NCBI GenBank assembly: GCA_037179385.1
Contig: CM074179.1
Location: 68,095,806-68,159,805 of the forward strand
Source: Holothuria scabra
Lineage: Eukaryota; Echinodermata; Holothuroidea; Aspidochirotida; Holothuriidae
DNA: 64,000 bases
Reading direction: 5' to 3'
The notes under the pieces were generated by a model. That model did not search any database, was not told the origin of the DNA, and saw only the letters and a list, made by a program, of their open reading frames with translations. Made by a program: the position numbers and the translations under genes. Positions 10,702 through 25,368 of the stretch are shown here, piece by piece (the first letter of the stretch is position 1; every line of letters starts with the position of its first letter).

Positions 10702-13700
10702 ATTTGGTGACTTTCTGATCATTATTTTTTGGCTCAGTTTTACTTGCACTGTAAATTTTATTGTATCGCTGCTCGAACTTATGACTGCTTAAACTAATTA
10801 CTCCTACCCATTCAGCGAAAACAAGCAATTGAGCCACAACTGAAGAAAGGCCATGGCCGTCCCGACCTGAACCAACTGGCTGGAAACTGGGCCTTAAAAC
10901 CTTATCCAACCTAACCGAACCCACCTATTCCTGGCCTGCAAATGTCATACCCGTTTATCTAAACATTTTCTTAAGGCTGAGCGCCAATTGGTTGTGGTGC
11001 TGATCTTAGATAATATTCAGTTCAGCTAATCTGCGAATTCCGTACAAAGGTTCAACAACCGTTATGCTTTCATCATTTTCGAAAAATTCAATTTTTAGTA
11101 GAAATTCCCGTCTTCTGGGTCATACATTTATTTTCGAAAAGATTAACAACAAATATATTTGCTTGTAATCACCAACCGATATTTATATGACTGTGTTTTG
11201 AACAAATGTATGGTTGTGTAGACGCGGCACAAGGGCAACGTTAATATAGGGAACTGTTTCTTGTCAGAGATGTCCAATAGCTAAATTTGTATATCGCCCT
11301 CCTTTTTGCCCTCTTTTTTTTCCAATGAACACACAGCAAAGTGCATTATCTTGCTTCGGAGAACCTGTCATAGTAGATACCTAGAACCGTATTGAGCACC
11401 AAATGTTCAGTACAGTTCTAGGTTCTTCTATGACCGGACCTGGCCCCTTATTTAAACGGGAGACACAAGGGGTCATGCCCTGTTCATCCCCTCAAAAAAA
11501 AAAAAAAAAAAACATGGTGAGGGACGCGGGTCCATGCAAACGTCATAGGACTGCATACAACCCAATATGTAGTAAGTCGACGGTTGGCCGGCATTCAGTA
11601 CTCGAATATCACAGTGGTGGTGCATCTAAATTACTTACATACTATCTTCTTTAACACAACAATAACAATGGGATTACTGATCTAGTTGAGGAAACGGGTA
11701 ACGTGAAAAACCATCAAGAGAGTACAACTGGCGCGAAAGACTCCTATACCTAACTCTAGAAAGCAGTATGTACCGATAAGTATCTACAAATTTTCATCTC
11801 CATTACCGAACTTTCCTGTATATACCTATATTATGTTAGGCTACTACCACTACCGGTGATTTATGAAAATTAACGCATAGTTCTACGGAATTCAATGGAG
11901 AGAGAGATAGGGGGATAAGGGGACATAGCATTCCTCGTAGAATTACCTTTCAGGTTCCGTGCTTTACCTTATTATCTTAATACCCTTAAACTAACACCAG
12001 TAAAAGAATTTTGAAGATTATCATAGGTTTCTATTTCGTTAAAGGCAGTTCGGGAAAGTAAATGCCTTGGTAACATCTACAAGAAACTGAGTTACTGGGT
12101 AATACATTTTTGTCCAATTGGTATTATTAAATTTCCATAGTAAAGGTACATCTGCAAATTTTCTGAGGCTCGTTCATTTGATTTAATTTTTCAACAGAAG
12201 TAGCAAGTAGCTAGTAGCATATTTGAAAGCAGAATAGTGGAATTTCCTGGGAAGAAAATGACCGTTACATGGGAAAAGCATGTTCGTTGAACAATCAATT
12301 TAAAGCTGGTTGAGTTAAAAGCCAGCCGGTACTTACCTGCTTAAAAAGGCGTGAATGTATGTTGAATGTCGAATTGTGACAAGCAGTAACACCTGAGGAC
12401 GAAAAATCTTTAGTGTGATTGTGATGAATGTCTCACAGTATGCCAACAGTTAACTCGACTTGTGGTCACCTCTACCTGACAACGAACAAAGATTACGAGT
12501 AGAGACTCCCATTTGTTAATAGATGATAAACTTAACAGATACAATAGAAAAAAAAAAACATGATATGTTTCCACTTACTGCGCAGGCGTCAAGGACACAA
12601 GTTTGGCTTATCACGAGGGTCTTCATGTGACGTCATCCTCAGTTTTTCCTTCAATGCCCACGGCACTGGCTTTTGATCGTGTATACTTTTGCAGATTAAA
12701 TGTGTACGGGATTAGTAATTTGGACTGCTTCCTTTTGCGTTTTCCTTAGCTTTAAATAACAAGACATGCGTCTAAACTAGTTGCGGTGCCGCAACAAAAC
12801 TTGACGTCCATTTTTTGTTATGAAAAATGACCGTGGGATAGTGTCAATTATAGTGATCTGTTCGCTGGATTTAAAGCATGACATTTGGTGTTAAAATATC
12901 GGGATGGCATCGTTGTGGGAGTGTATTTTTAGAAAAAATGTCATGGTTGAGTTGGGGTAAGTTGTGTCCAAGTTACCACTTAGTGATTTCTAGATATTAA
13001 GTTGCGGCGCCTGCCACGCAAGCAGTTAGCAATATGTTCTGCTACGACTTCAATATTGTCCTGAAAACGTTTTCTTGAGCAGTAGGTTTTACAGCATTTG
13101 GTAATTAAATGGAGTGTGACGAAGTAGCGCTAATGTTATAATTCAAGTCGAACTGACCACGGCGGATTTTCCAGTTGTGGCTAACAGGCAAGTCTCTGTA
13201 TTTCAGCCTAGGTCCTAGGGAGTGGGAGGGCGGAACAGGAGGCATGTAGGCACTTTAAAAAAGCGAATGTAGACTGTAGTTTCTTTTTCATTGATTTTTT
13301 CATTCTTTTCTAGTGTGTCCTCGTATTCTGAAGTAGTTAAGTTTTTTTTTTCATTTCAAATGCAGGGAAGTATAGCCTGTCATGTAGCCAGTGAGAGGGA
13401 TATGACACAGTGGCGTAGCTGCCATACGGCCAGGGGGTCCCCCCCTGACGGCCCCAATTCGTCTGTTGGCGCCCTTTTTAGGTTTTAACATTCCTTACTT
13501 TTGCACCATTATTTGCAAAAGACATAATTTAGTAGCGTTGTTTAAAAGTCCAGATGAGGAAATGCTCAAACAACCACCAGTAACTGAACTACTGTATCTG
13601 CACTTTTTTCTGATGACAAGGTTAATCTTCTGTAATACAGTGATAGCTTTTGCCGAAACGTATCCTCATGCTTTATACGCACTAAAGAATGTTGTCGCAG

Positions 13701-15508
13701 TGCTAAGTTAATTGCTTCCTCACCAAGCGTGATTACGCTTACAGAGTGTACAGACTAACGTTAAATTCACCCTCCCGGTCAATAAAAGATGTTGCAAGGG
13801 GCGCAACAATAATTGCAGCGCAACTAGCCCTCTTGTTGTCGGGGATAATTGTCAACGTAGACAATAAAAAGAGTTAATAAAGATACCAAAATAACTTCCA
13901 CACCAACTCAGGTAAAAATAAAATAAAACTTATCAAAGTGGTTATGGTTCAAGATTTTTAATAAGCAGTCTCCATTTTGCTTTTATTCAAGTGACCATTC
14001 TCATGATAAATGGCTACTTCTGACAACTGCACGATAATCCCATGAAAGTGCTTATTTCTGTTCTTTCGTGGTCTCAAAAGCCAGAAAATTGCATTGGCTA
14101 TTTTGTTCAATATACTTAATTAATGCCTATTTCACAATGATCACATGGATCGTGTCCAGGACCGGCTTTATCTATAAGCAATGTACCCGTACAAAGGCAA
14201 GCGCACACGTACACACTAACAAGGCCAAAGTTACATACACACCCACAGTGACAGCACATGCACTCAAATTGTCGTTTTCCTGAAGCGCTCCATATCCCAC
14301 AATGTTATATTTGGTCTATTCTGCTTGTTGTGTTACTGTTATTTTAAATCTACTTGAATTATTGGCGGGGCAAGAAGCATGTTTACCCCCCATGTTTTCA
14401 TTGGGGTGGCAATTGCGTACCTTGCCCCCCCCCCTTTCAGGATTGACGGCACTGTCCAATTATGGAGTGCAGCAAGTGTTAAATAACTTTTGTTCTAGTT
14501 TAGAATAAGTGAATGAAATGAAGTGAACCCTGCAAGTGTATGTACAGTTAATGTGCTACGATAACGTTTGACTTAAAGGGACATTCCCCTCACCCTAACC
14601 CCGCAGTTCTTGTAGAGGGGGGGGGGGTACCGACACTCTCAATTGGCTGATCTCTTTGATTGACATCTAATTCAAACAATGCAGAATACCAAAGCTTATA
14701 TTACACATCATAAACTGTACTAAGAGTGTTTTGATTATGCACATTGAGCTCTTGTATGCTCACCCTGAAGGAATAAACTGAGATTGTGTCTGGATGAGGA
14801 TGATTTTCAGACAATTGTGTGAGGGACTTAAGTAAGAAGGTTTCGAAAATTGGTTCTGTTTGGGGTGAGAGAATTTGGTCTTCAAGCTTAGCAATGGCCT
14901 ATGCCAATCAAAAATCAAATGTTTAATACATCTGGTAAAATACAAGATTTGCATCGAAAATTGGGACTTGTGGTTTGATCGTTCTTGCCTTCTGCACGTT
15001 TGTTTTTTATTAATATTTATCTAAGACACGTTTGAAAACTTTCTATGTTCAATCGGTCACATCGCTTGTACACGGATCGCAATGGGCCTAATACATACTG
15101 GCTTTCTACGATGCATGCTCCGAACCCCCGGCCGGGCACTTGAACTATGCAGGGATGCTACTAATATACACATATCAGTATATTGTAAATTTACAAAACT
15201 AAAGGGAGTTCAAATATAGGGAGGGATCGTAGCATATTGCTCTGTCGAAATTTCAGGAAATTGCGAGAAACATTAAACGCACGTTTTCAAATGTAAACAG
15301 GTTCCGTCATAATCAATTTATGAATCGAATGTAATACAAATTTGGTGACCAAAGGGTTCTAAATAAATTGATGATGGAAATACACATAAAACGATAGCAA
15401 ACACAAGCGATTGGGAAAGAGGGTAGAAAAACGGACCAACGTAGGACAGCAATCCTCTTTCATGACTGTGTCATTTTTTAAGTATCTGGCGTATTACCCC
15501 ATATCGTA
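10702..15508. other. Unassigned DNA with scattered homopolymers
   Basis: No gene is supported. At 11380-11424 a 9-bp inverted pair (ACCTAGAAC...GTTCTAGGT) makes a loose hairpin. A long A-run lies at about 11494-11512. At 13411-13458 CAGTGGCGTAGC is followed by G and C runs, the look of a decayed hAT-type end. Further C/G runs occur at 14427 and 14616. The remaining ORFs have no recognisable domains. Confidence 0.4.
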
Positions 15509-15570
15509 ATTAACCTGCTTAATATTAAAATTAGCTTACTTAATATTATAATTAACCTACTTAATATCGC
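15509..15570. repeat. Three ~21-bp tandem repeats
   Basis: Three head-to-tail copies of a unit like ATTAACCTACTTAATATTA. Confidence 0.7.
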
Positions 15571-16240
15571 GCATTTGAGAGAAAGTGTCCCACATTTCGT
15601 AAATGGCGACATTACCACCCAACTGCCCAATTTTGTCTCATACCAGTCTCTTCTGCTGTACGAATCTTTTTTTCTAAAAGTTCGGTTTGTTTATTAATGG
15701 GAATCGGCTGATAAATGGAACGAGACAAGTGTGGTCATGTGATAGTAAGAAAACCAACCAAAATAATGGACATGTTGCCATGCTCATTAACTTCCACTTT
15801 TGCTTGCGTTTCGCGCACTTTAACCTTTGCTTGTTTTGACTTTTTCTTTTATATATTATTGATAATTCTATCCCGTTTTTCTTGCTATGTATGATTTACA
15901 CTTAATTCCCCAGTGGGACCAACATGCATGGGGAAATGGGTGCGCGTGCCATTCGCTTTTTTTTTTCATTTCCCCAAAAGACATTTAAAAAGTTTTTATA
16001 AAACACCTCCCTGGCTGAGAAGTTTGTTCGACAGACTCAATGGTTTAATTTGATTATGCCCTCTTATAAATCTTTCTAAGAATGTCAATTTTTTGCGCGC
16101 TTTGTGCGTTTCTCACCTTACTTCAGTGTTGTCCAAATTACTAACACCTACATTTGACCTTTGGTAAAATGTATATCTAAGAAACCTCTAAAATTTGATC
16201 TGGCATAGACATATGGGGCTGAGGGATCAATCAAATACAA

Positions 16241-18105
16241 CAGGGGCGTCGATTTGGTTTTCAAAGTGGGGGGACGTCTGGCCTATATTTTTTCTCCTGT
16301 CCTGGAAAGGTGTGTACAGCGGCTTTGCTAGACATTTTTCGGGAAGGGGGGGGGGGGCAAGCAATCATCCAGATTTTACGATTTCCAGTGTGAATACCAC
16401 TGTGCTAGGATCGTGATTTGCGGCGCGCGGAGCGAGCTGAATTTTTTGACATTTTTCAAATATTTGAAAATATGGAGCTTGTATTGCAGAAAAGTGTCAG
16501 GGTTCTGGGTTTCCTGTAAGAAAATGATTTGAAAGTGAGGAAATTTGATGAAGAATTTGCATTTTCTATTGGCAAATCTGAGATTAAGGGCGACCAAACA
16601 TCGTTGATGCTACGTAATGTTGTCCAACCACTGCGAAGTGAGGCTCTCTGACGAAATTGTTTCAGTCAAGAGCTTATATTGGAGGAAATTTTGAATTTTC
16701 TGAAAGACAATTCATGACGATAGCACTGTAGTTACTGATGTCACTTGATGATCTTGTCTCACACGTAGCAAATTTCCGTTTTTCACTTGCAAAGTCCAGA
16801 GCTCGGAAAAATTTTTCTCGAGGTATGGAGAGTACTTTTGCTTAGGAATCGCAATTTGTGGCGAGCGAAGCATGCGGAAAATGTTGCTCCTTTGAGACAA
16901 ATAATGACTAATGTAGTGCTTTTAATGGGGAGATTTCGGAATTTAATGAGTTGTCATAACCACACAGTAGACTGGTTTCACAAATAGCAAATTTCCGAAT
17001 TCTTCGATTCTCAGAGACGCCTGCCCCTGTAGCTACGCCACTGGGTGTCTGAGAGAAGGGGCCCAAATACAAAATGGTGCTAAATGTTTCAATATTTAGA
17101 GTTACTAGGAAACTCCAAAATTTTCAAAACATGCTCTTGAAAGTGTTTGTAAGTACTTCAACGGACTACACGGTCAATTTAAATACGGTGCGGAATCTAG
17201 AAGTAATAAGATTCATAACGAAAATTGTCAAAGTTTGCGAAAGACTTGATCAAAGTCGCATTTCAATCTACCACAGGAAAATCACAGATCGAGAGGTGGG
17301 GGAATGGTACCCACTGGAAAGGTGCTACTGAGACATGGTTGCATAGGCCTACCGGTGTAAGATTGTTGATACAAAAAATATTAAAATATAATTTTTCGAA
17401 CGACACCTCATCATACATTATCTGCAGACAGAGGATGGAGGTGTACCCCTTATTCCTGATTGATGTCTTTTATCTAGTAATCGACAGTGTGATTTTCCTT
17501 CTCTGATTATGTTCTAAATACGAAATAGTCGAATCGCTATAAAAAAGAATAATGTTAGCGTGTCGAAATTTTGCATTAGAAATCATGCATTTTTCTAAAA
17601 AAGTTGCATGCAAAGACATTTTCAGTTTCCTTCAAATGTTTGCCAATTTCAGCCTGCCATCTGGTCAATCACTAAAGACTACAGATTTCATTAAAACAGT
17701 AGGGGACGATTCATCTTCTTCCTTTTCCTAAATATTGTGGTCCTTGATAACCACACCTGCTGCCCTACGCACACGAACAATTGACATAATCATAGAGACC
17801 GATGAATAATGTATGTTGATATGCAAGTTAGGAAGAACATCAATGACACTACAAGCGCTCGGAGCGCGGGAAAAGTTCGGGCATTTTCAAAGTAAACATG
17901 TGGAATTATTGGTACAGAAAGCTGGTCGATCGCAATCGGTAGAGGACACCTTTCATAACATACATGTATGGTCTTTTTGGTATTACCTGATTTTTAAGTT
18001 TCACGTCACAAAAAGTGGGGGGGGGGGGACTTTATCGTTAGTGTCCCCTCCACCCAAAAAAGTGGGGGGACATGTCCCCCCTGTCCACCCAAATCGACGC
18101 CCCTG
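16241..18105. mobile_element. Non-autonomous hAT element with 8-bp target duplication
   Basis: The left end CAGGGGCGTCGATTTGG is repeated perfectly in reverse complement at the right end (CCAAATCGACGCCCCTG, ending 18105). It is flanked by AAATACAA (16233-16240) and AAATACAC (18106-18113), a 7/8 match to the 8-bp duplication hAT transposons make. CAG at the tips also fits hAT. The 1.86-kb interior has G-runs (16347, 18019, 18064), a diverged internal repeat (around 16409 and again around 16847) and CTACGCCACTG at 17033 that may be another decayed element end. No hAT transposase is recognisable, so it would depend on an autonomous relative. Confidence 0.85.
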
Positions 18106-18113
18106 AAATACAC

Positions 18114-21100
18114 ATTGCCCATACACACTTGAAAGAAGTACCAGTCATTCGTTGAAGTTTTTCCCTTGAGTTCATTTGAAGTGAATCCCACCCCCCACCA
18201 AAAAAAAAAATCGAAAACAAAAACGAAAACAAAACCATTTGAAAGTCTACTAGATTTTTGACTTATTTTACTAAATTTGGCATGAGCATTGTCCTCAATT
18301 TTCTAAAGTCACGAGAACTTTTCGAGCCAGCTATTCTATAGAAGAAGGCTTTCTTTTGCTAATGCTTAATTTAAACAAATAACTGAAGTATTCCAATTTT
18401 AGCGTTGCCAATTTGCAAACTGTTATTTAATTTTTACTGACAAGCACACAACTATTTTCTAACTCATTCGGAATTTCGCAGTTTTGGGCAGGAAATTCCC
18501 CGATTTCTTCTCAGCGTCTCTTACATAGTGAGAAGCAGTACCTGGTCTGCCTCGGGGTGGGGCAAGGGAAAAAAACCTCCCTTCCAATTGGTTCGACCGG
18601 CAAAACGAGCCCAATATACCGCGTTCAAAAAAGAAAAATTAAGAAAAGAAGAAAGGGAGAAACGAAGAGAAAGGGAAAAGAAAAAGAGTGAAAGGGGAAG
18701 AGGTTATGTAACTTCAGACAGGCTTCCAAAAATTCTTTTTTCGTTACTTATCTATCGGGCTGGCGGTTCTTTAAGTATCACTGTCCGCATGCATATCTAT
18801 TCGTCCACTTTTAGTGACAGGGCCTTTGTGGGGGAGACTTTCAAAGGATACTTGCCGACGGGCTATGAGACATAGGATTTCTTACTTGTCTCAGACTGTG
18901 GGGCGCGAATTTTGCCTGCTTCAGATCTAAAAGGAACTGATAAGTTCTGACCCTTTTCCTAAACCCGTGGAAGTAACAAGTGAAATTCTTCATGAATTTC
19001 CTTCGGATAAAAAAAAAGAGAAAATTCTTAAAAATGGTTTTGGTCCCATTGTCTACCTGTAACATAACAAACAGGTCATATCGTATGTGTAGCTGGTTAG
19101 AACTGTTATCGTACTCCAGTAAATCAGTAGTTTCAATGACCCACTTTTCGAAACGAATTGTATATATTAAGCTAACTTGAATTTCGGACAAGGGCCTGGA
19201 AAAAGTTGGGTAGCCATTTAAGCGCCCCCAATTTTGAGAGCCCCAATCTTTTCAAAATTTTTTCACGGAAAATCGAAACGATTACAGGAATTTCGACTCA
19301 TTCGGGCAGCTTATAAAACAAGTATTATTCAGCCTTATTTCATAGTCTTGGTCTACACTGTGTCCGAAATTGTAGAAGTTTCGAGCAGAATTTGCAAAAA
19401 TGTCTGAGATGATCTCAATTGCCAGATTAGGCCTATATGGGAAGACGGGAGTGTACAGGTGTATGCATGTGCTAAAAAGTTTGCCTGAAAAAATGGCATT
19501 GGTACCTTCTATGTGGTAATATTCCGATCATTGTGAAGGCTAATTTACTATTTGTATAAAAGTGAGCATGTTATTGCGACGAAAACTCAAAGTAAAGACT
19601 GCTTAGATTCCATTAACAAGCCTGCAAATGCAATTTTCCGTCCATCTCAGAGGTCAGAGTGCTTCAAAATTTTCTGTATGCTTATGCGCCAACTGACAGT
19701 TTCTCTCCGCTTAGTCTTTCGGGCGGAGTTATACATTTCGGGCAGAAAAATCTCCTTCCCTAACTGAAAATGTTCCTATACGCCTATGACCTTGCTCCAC
19801 ATAAATTTCTTATATTAATCTCAATAATCCTGAATAATGGTAAATATGGTCATTTGGTTCCTGACACGTGAACCCAGATACTGATGAGAAGTTAATTAGT
19901 GTTGGAAGACACCTGACTATCGTAGGTTACACTTCTGCAACGTGCAACTGACAACTTTTGATTTGCGAAGCAAAATTTTCCTTATGACACTTCAGTGCCG
20001 GATTTAGGGTGACAATATTTCTTTGCAGAGCAATTCTTTGTTTGGGTCATGAAACCAAACAATGACTTGAAATGATGTTAAATGTTGCATCAGATTGCAT
20101 TTGAGGGTACTTAAATATTCAAAACTTTTCTTAGACCCCTCCCCCAGACCGGCGATCAGACCATGTGCAATTGGCTACTCAAATAAAAAAATCCTGGCTA
20201 CACCAGAACTAAAGACATTATTTTTTGGGGCTTCTTAAACATCAAAGCGCAGTAACCTACGGGGTTTCGCCCCCGAACCTCCACGGTGCGCGCACGAACT
20301 CATGCCCGAATACCGGTCAAATATAGATTTTTTTTTTAAATTTAAATAAATTTGCAATTTAAATTTAAATTTGCAATAAGGAGCGAAAGATATAATCAAC
20401 AAAAAAGTTTAGAAAGAAAAATATGGTATAATTTCAGACTTGAAAGAAGCTTTCAATGTATTTAGTGGTTTATTTGATTTTCAGTATTAAACGTTTTTGT
20501 TTTTTGCTTATAATTGTATAATATGTAAACCGACTTTTATGTAAGTATGATAAATGTAGATCGGTGCAGGCGAGGATTGTAACTTTGTGTAAATCGTGTT
20601 TATATGTCAATAATTTGCATTGTGAATTGAAAAAAAGTGTAAGGAATTTCATATTTATGTTTTTATTCAATTCCGTGAACGTGGTTATTTATATGTATAT
20701 GTATATTAATATGTTTTAATATATGGTGGTGTCGATTGGTGTAAAAGTCGCAAAATTTATACTATTTGTGTTTGCATTATGGAGTGAGTTAAGATCAGAA
20801 ACTTACCTGTAAACGTTTTCATTTTCTTTTCTTTCCCTTATTTCGAATTTAATTTTTGACGGTTATTTCATTATTGGATTGCTTTAACAATTATGTACTG
20901 CACTGAGCCATCTGTAAAAATTAAATAAATGGGGGACAAGGGGAAAAGCGACCTTTTATGACTGACCAAAGGATAATGATCTAAAAGGCCTTTAAGGTAT
21001 CTAAATTCGTTTTCAATTTTTAAATCTGACCGATTTTAGATACACCAGTGATATGAATGTAAAACATTACAATTTTATATAATAGCAGTTCAAACCTTTC

Positions 21101-21257
21101 TTGCAGGAAATTACTTTTACCCTAATTAACAGTTAAGCCTACATTTTAAGTCACATAGTAGAGTGTGATTTTGTGGGATGAGTTTTCGTGCCCATCTTCC
21201 AGGAAATGGCACAATTGAGAGCCATCCCTGGCAGCGATTCGTAAGTGTGAAACTGTT
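18114..21257. other. Unassigned DNA, purine tract and AT palindromes
   Basis: No gene is supported. At 18627-18703 the + strand is almost pure purine (A/G); the 115-codon frame over it is a low-complexity artefact. At 20330-20375 AAATTTAAATTTGCAAT words form overlapping palindromes. At 20256-20295 there is a GC-rich patch (GTTTCGCCCCCGAAC) like a decayed DNA-transposon end. Confidence 0.4.
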
Positions 21258-21377
21258 CGGGTGGGAATCGTCCGTGTGGGAATTGTCCGAGTTGGCAATT
21301 GTCCGGAGTAGGAATTGCCCGGATGCCAATTGTCCGGGTGCCAGTTGCCCGGGTTCCAATTGTCCAGGTCAAGATTG
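21258..21377. repeat. 15-bp minisatellite, about 8 units
   Basis: Head-to-tail units resembling CGGGTGCCAATTGTC, 15-16 bp long and diverging towards both ends. As 15 is a multiple of three and stops are absent from the unit, all three minus-strand frames and one plus-strand frame read through as pentapeptide-like repeats (for example DNWHP). The local ORFs of 73-100 codons exist only because of this array and are not taken as genes. Confidence 0.85.
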
Positions 21378-24300
21378 GAACAATATTGAAATGAAATCAT
21401 CCAGTCATAATTCCCTACAGTATATACGAGGACATTTAGAAGATACTAGACTAAAGGGAAGACAAACTCAAAAATGGTAGAATAAGCACAGAGAGAATTA
21501 CAAACTACCATGAAAAATAGTTTTTTATCGACATCTCGATTTCAGAGGTACGCTGGAACTGGATGTAACATGCGGCAGAGCCAAAGAACAATGCCACCAT
21601 CCCATTTACTAGTAAGGCAACAGGTACTAGTCATTAGTGATAATTACTTAGCCCTATCATAATTCATACTATATCAAAGGTGATTCATGCATGAAGAATT
21701 TCAATCACTACATATTAGCAAAATAAAGCAGTTTCCTACTGGCAATAACCAGTCACCATAGTCTTGCAGAATGTGACCAAAATTTTCCTACTGCGCGTGA
21801 GCCTTTACAAAAGAATAACCTGACTTGTTGGCAGGGTTGTAGCTACAGTGGGTGGTGCTGGTTGGCTGCAACTGGCACTTTATATTCCCACCCAGCACTC
21901 AGCTCCAGACAAACGCACACACTACACACACCACACACACACACACACTACAAATCTGTCTGGTGAAACCTGAAACTAGCCCCAGCTGTTGTTGTTAATG
22001 TACTATGTACTAAACATTGTACGCATTATCCAATTGCCGATGCCTTACAGTTTAAGATACTACCCTCAGTGAACCGTATGTCTTTTCCTCTAGCCATTTA
22101 AGGGGTAGGCTATTAACATTGAAAGAAGTGTGGTTTTTAACACACCTGTGTTATCTCAACATCAATGCCTGAGCACAATTTGCATCTCAGTCCCCTCTTT
22201 CAAAAGTGGGGAGAAAAATCTGCCAAATACTCTAGACACCTTCCCCACACAAGGGAAATCAAACCTTGCACCCCCTCTATCATAACTTCCTAGTTCTAAC
22301 TGTTAATCATCACATGTTCAAGTTTCAAATGAAATTAATTTCCACCTTAAACTCCTTAAAACTGTGGTACCGGTGCTGTCACTATCCTTTTCATAGACCA
22401 TCCTATTGTATAGAAATGTAACTTTTATTTAATTATCTTTTCTCTTTCTTCGGGCTGCAGCCAGGATGCAAGCACTCTACAGTTCTATGTTTGATGTTGT
22501 TGAAGCAGTAGAATCAGAGATAAATCTGTTAGGGGTACTTCTTCCAACGCTGCAAGGACAATGCCAGCTTCTGATAATTTAGATCCAGGCAAATTTAGTT
22601 GTTTGCTGAAAAATTTAAAATATGATTTAGAATTATAGTTAGCATTTAGGCAAATAGAGACGAAAAACTTCAGCATAGTCTTAAAAAATAAACATAAACG
22701 TGTTTTTTAGCAAGCAACCAAGCAATTTATGAGTTACCATGCAATCTCCTCTATTGATGCTTTACCTAAGGCAAAATTTCTTTGATTTAGAACAAACGTT
22801 AAAAAATTGAGTATTTTTTAAGAAACCGGGAACAATATGAGTGATAAGGGAGGGAATCTTACAAATTAGAACTTTTCAAGGGAAACTTTGATTCCTCATT
22901 GAATAACCTCCCCTGAATATGAACAAAGTCAAACATACTGTTGGGGCAATTGAGGGCTTTTATGATAACAATTAACAAATGTTACCTTTGAATGAAAGCT
23001 CCCCAACATTACAGTTGAGAAACTTCCCTCTCTGTGGAAGGGACATCCTACCCTCCAACCCCCTTGTTGGTGCCACCTGTTGCCATGTCTGAACTTTCGA
23101 TAAGAAGCAGTTACCTGACCACAGTTTGAAACAACACGTTAATCTCATGAATATTTTAAATACTTTTTGTCCAGGTAACTTTCAAAATACCTCAAATTAG
23201 ACTACTTGTGAATATGTGTCGATGTAATACATATTATTTATTTCGTTATTATTTATTATATTATTATTATTTTTGTGATAAAATCAGGTACCACTACCCT
23301 ATTCATACGTAGAGATGAAAATGAGGATCAGCTGGAAATGGTTAACCATGCTGGACGTGGTAGCTGCATTCAGAGCTTTGTGTTCTTGCTCACATTTTTT
23401 TATACCCAAAAAAGCTGCTCCAAATGTTGGGGTAATTCTCAGTTATGGTAAGTTTTGAAAGTGCACTTCCTTTATGTGGCCTTAAATGATGTACCTGCAA
23501 AATGACATGCAAAAATTAAGAAGTGGCACATTTGTTTGAAAAAGCTGTGAATTAACAGAGTTGGCCATGGATATTGCTTTGGCCAAAATTTAGTGAGGAG
23601 AATTTAGTGACAACTGACTACTGGTTTTTGGTAAAAGAAATAGGCTAGACCATACTAGCAAATCAACATGGTTAAAAATATTTTAGAATAGTAAAAAGGC
23701 TGCACCCCTACAAACCAAAAAATGAACATGCACCTCAACGTTCAAGTAAACTATAATTCCATGGTTATAATATAACTTCAGTGTACCAGTTGGTCAGTCA
23801 AGAAATTTTCCTTCAACTTTCTGTCACATAACATGAAAGCTTTCCAACAAATGTTTCATGTCTTATCTGATATTGATTTGCTTGATTAAATGTAGCCATG
23901 AGGGTAAATTTGGTCTTTGCCTAGGGGGAAAGACCTAATCTGCATACCTGAAAATGTTTGCCCAAACTGTCCGCAAATTATGACGTATCTTACTCAAATT
24001 CCAGCAAGCCTTCCAGACGTGTACAAGTTGGCTAAAGCTATGATAAGGAAAAAAACAAGCATGCATGGCCGTACAGGACTGGATCTTTCTCTCAAGAAGG
24101 GGAAGGGGGATGGACTGTGACCTTATGTCTGACTGCAAATGAGTGCAGATCCCCAACCAGGGTAAAATATCTGCCCGATGCAGCATGGTTTGATCATTTG
24201 GGGGGGGGGGGAGGCTGAAGCGTCCCCACCCTCCCTCCGTACGAAAAATACCAACAGACAGAAAAAAAATCCCACGGCCTCTGTAATGCCTAACAATAGT

Positions 24301-25364
24301 GTAATTGTATGTTAGTACGTGTTAAGCTACAGTGTTTCTCACTGGCCTTTGAAGTTTGAGTCACATATGGCATAGTCTAGTTTCATACTCTTACTGGGAA
24401 GAGGACTTGTAGTACAAAACTTGAATATATACAATACTAGTAATTTACACAAACGTTAGTAGCATTAGTACTTAGCAGCCTAACTTACCTTCCAGGGTCA
24501 TGTTGGCGATCATATACATAATACTAACTATTGTAGTAAGTAGTACTAACGTTTATGACCTGCATATCGTTAGTAATACTAACGTTAGTTAGAATACCAT
24601 ACACAGCACGTGCAACTATCATTTTCCCAATTTTTTTCATGGTATCATTATATGCTTCTGACAGTGAATGCAGATATAAAGGGGATATTCACTTTAACAC
24701 TAGTGGTTCTCTGGTCAAATTCTTCTCTCTTCTTGCCAACCAGTCTATGAAAACATCGTTTGAATAAATGGCAGATGACTATGGATTATCAGTACGAGTT
24801 TTGATTTGTTGAAAGTTTGTCATACACTCGCAATTTACGTAGCACCGCCAACCTTCCCACGGTGCTTTGCGCCAAGCTATTTGCCAAGTGGTCTATTTGA
24901 AATCCGAAAAACGTATGTGAGTGCGTCTCAAGACGGTGACATCATTGGAGGCACGGCTATCAACTCTGTACCACGGAGCTCACAATGATCGAATCATGTG
25001 CATGGTAACGCGTGGTGGCGCGAACATCACTACAAGCACCGGTGCAACGATAGCAGCCAGCGTCGCCAGTGACAACTTTGTGAATTATGCATTGCGCGGT
25101 GACTGCTTTGTCTTAGCACCTTCACCGAACAGCTCATACAGTAAAGACGAGGCAGAAGTGAGGACGCGCCTTTTATGGATTATCCATACATTTTCATTGC
25201 TGTTCTCGATAGCTTCTGGACCGCGTCCTTCTTTAAAAAACAAAACAGAAAACACGCCCCCATATGCACGTGAACAATTTTGCCAATCATATGCTCCGAA
25301 TCTCCCAAATTGTCCGCACCTTTCGTTTTGTATTTTGGACGAGTATTGTGATGTAGACTAATCC
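21378..25364. other. Unassigned DNA with a (CA)n tract
   Basis: No gene is supported. A (CA)n microsatellite with interruptions lies at 21914-21949. At 24455-24595 the word TACTAACGTTAGT recurs in both orientations. A run of 12 G lies at 24201. The longest open frame (24921-25361, 146 codons, +) ends just before the piggyBac-type MITE; it has no recognisable domain and no supporting signal. Confidence 0.4.
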
Positions 25365-25368
25365 TTAA

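Noticed and set aside
18528..18875. 115-codon ORF rich in K, E and R
   Set aside because: It is produced by a purine-only tract; the rest has no domain.
24921..25361. 146-codon + strand ORF
   Set aside because: No recognisable domain, no splice or promoter support, and it ends at a MITE boundary. Kept as unassigned DNA.
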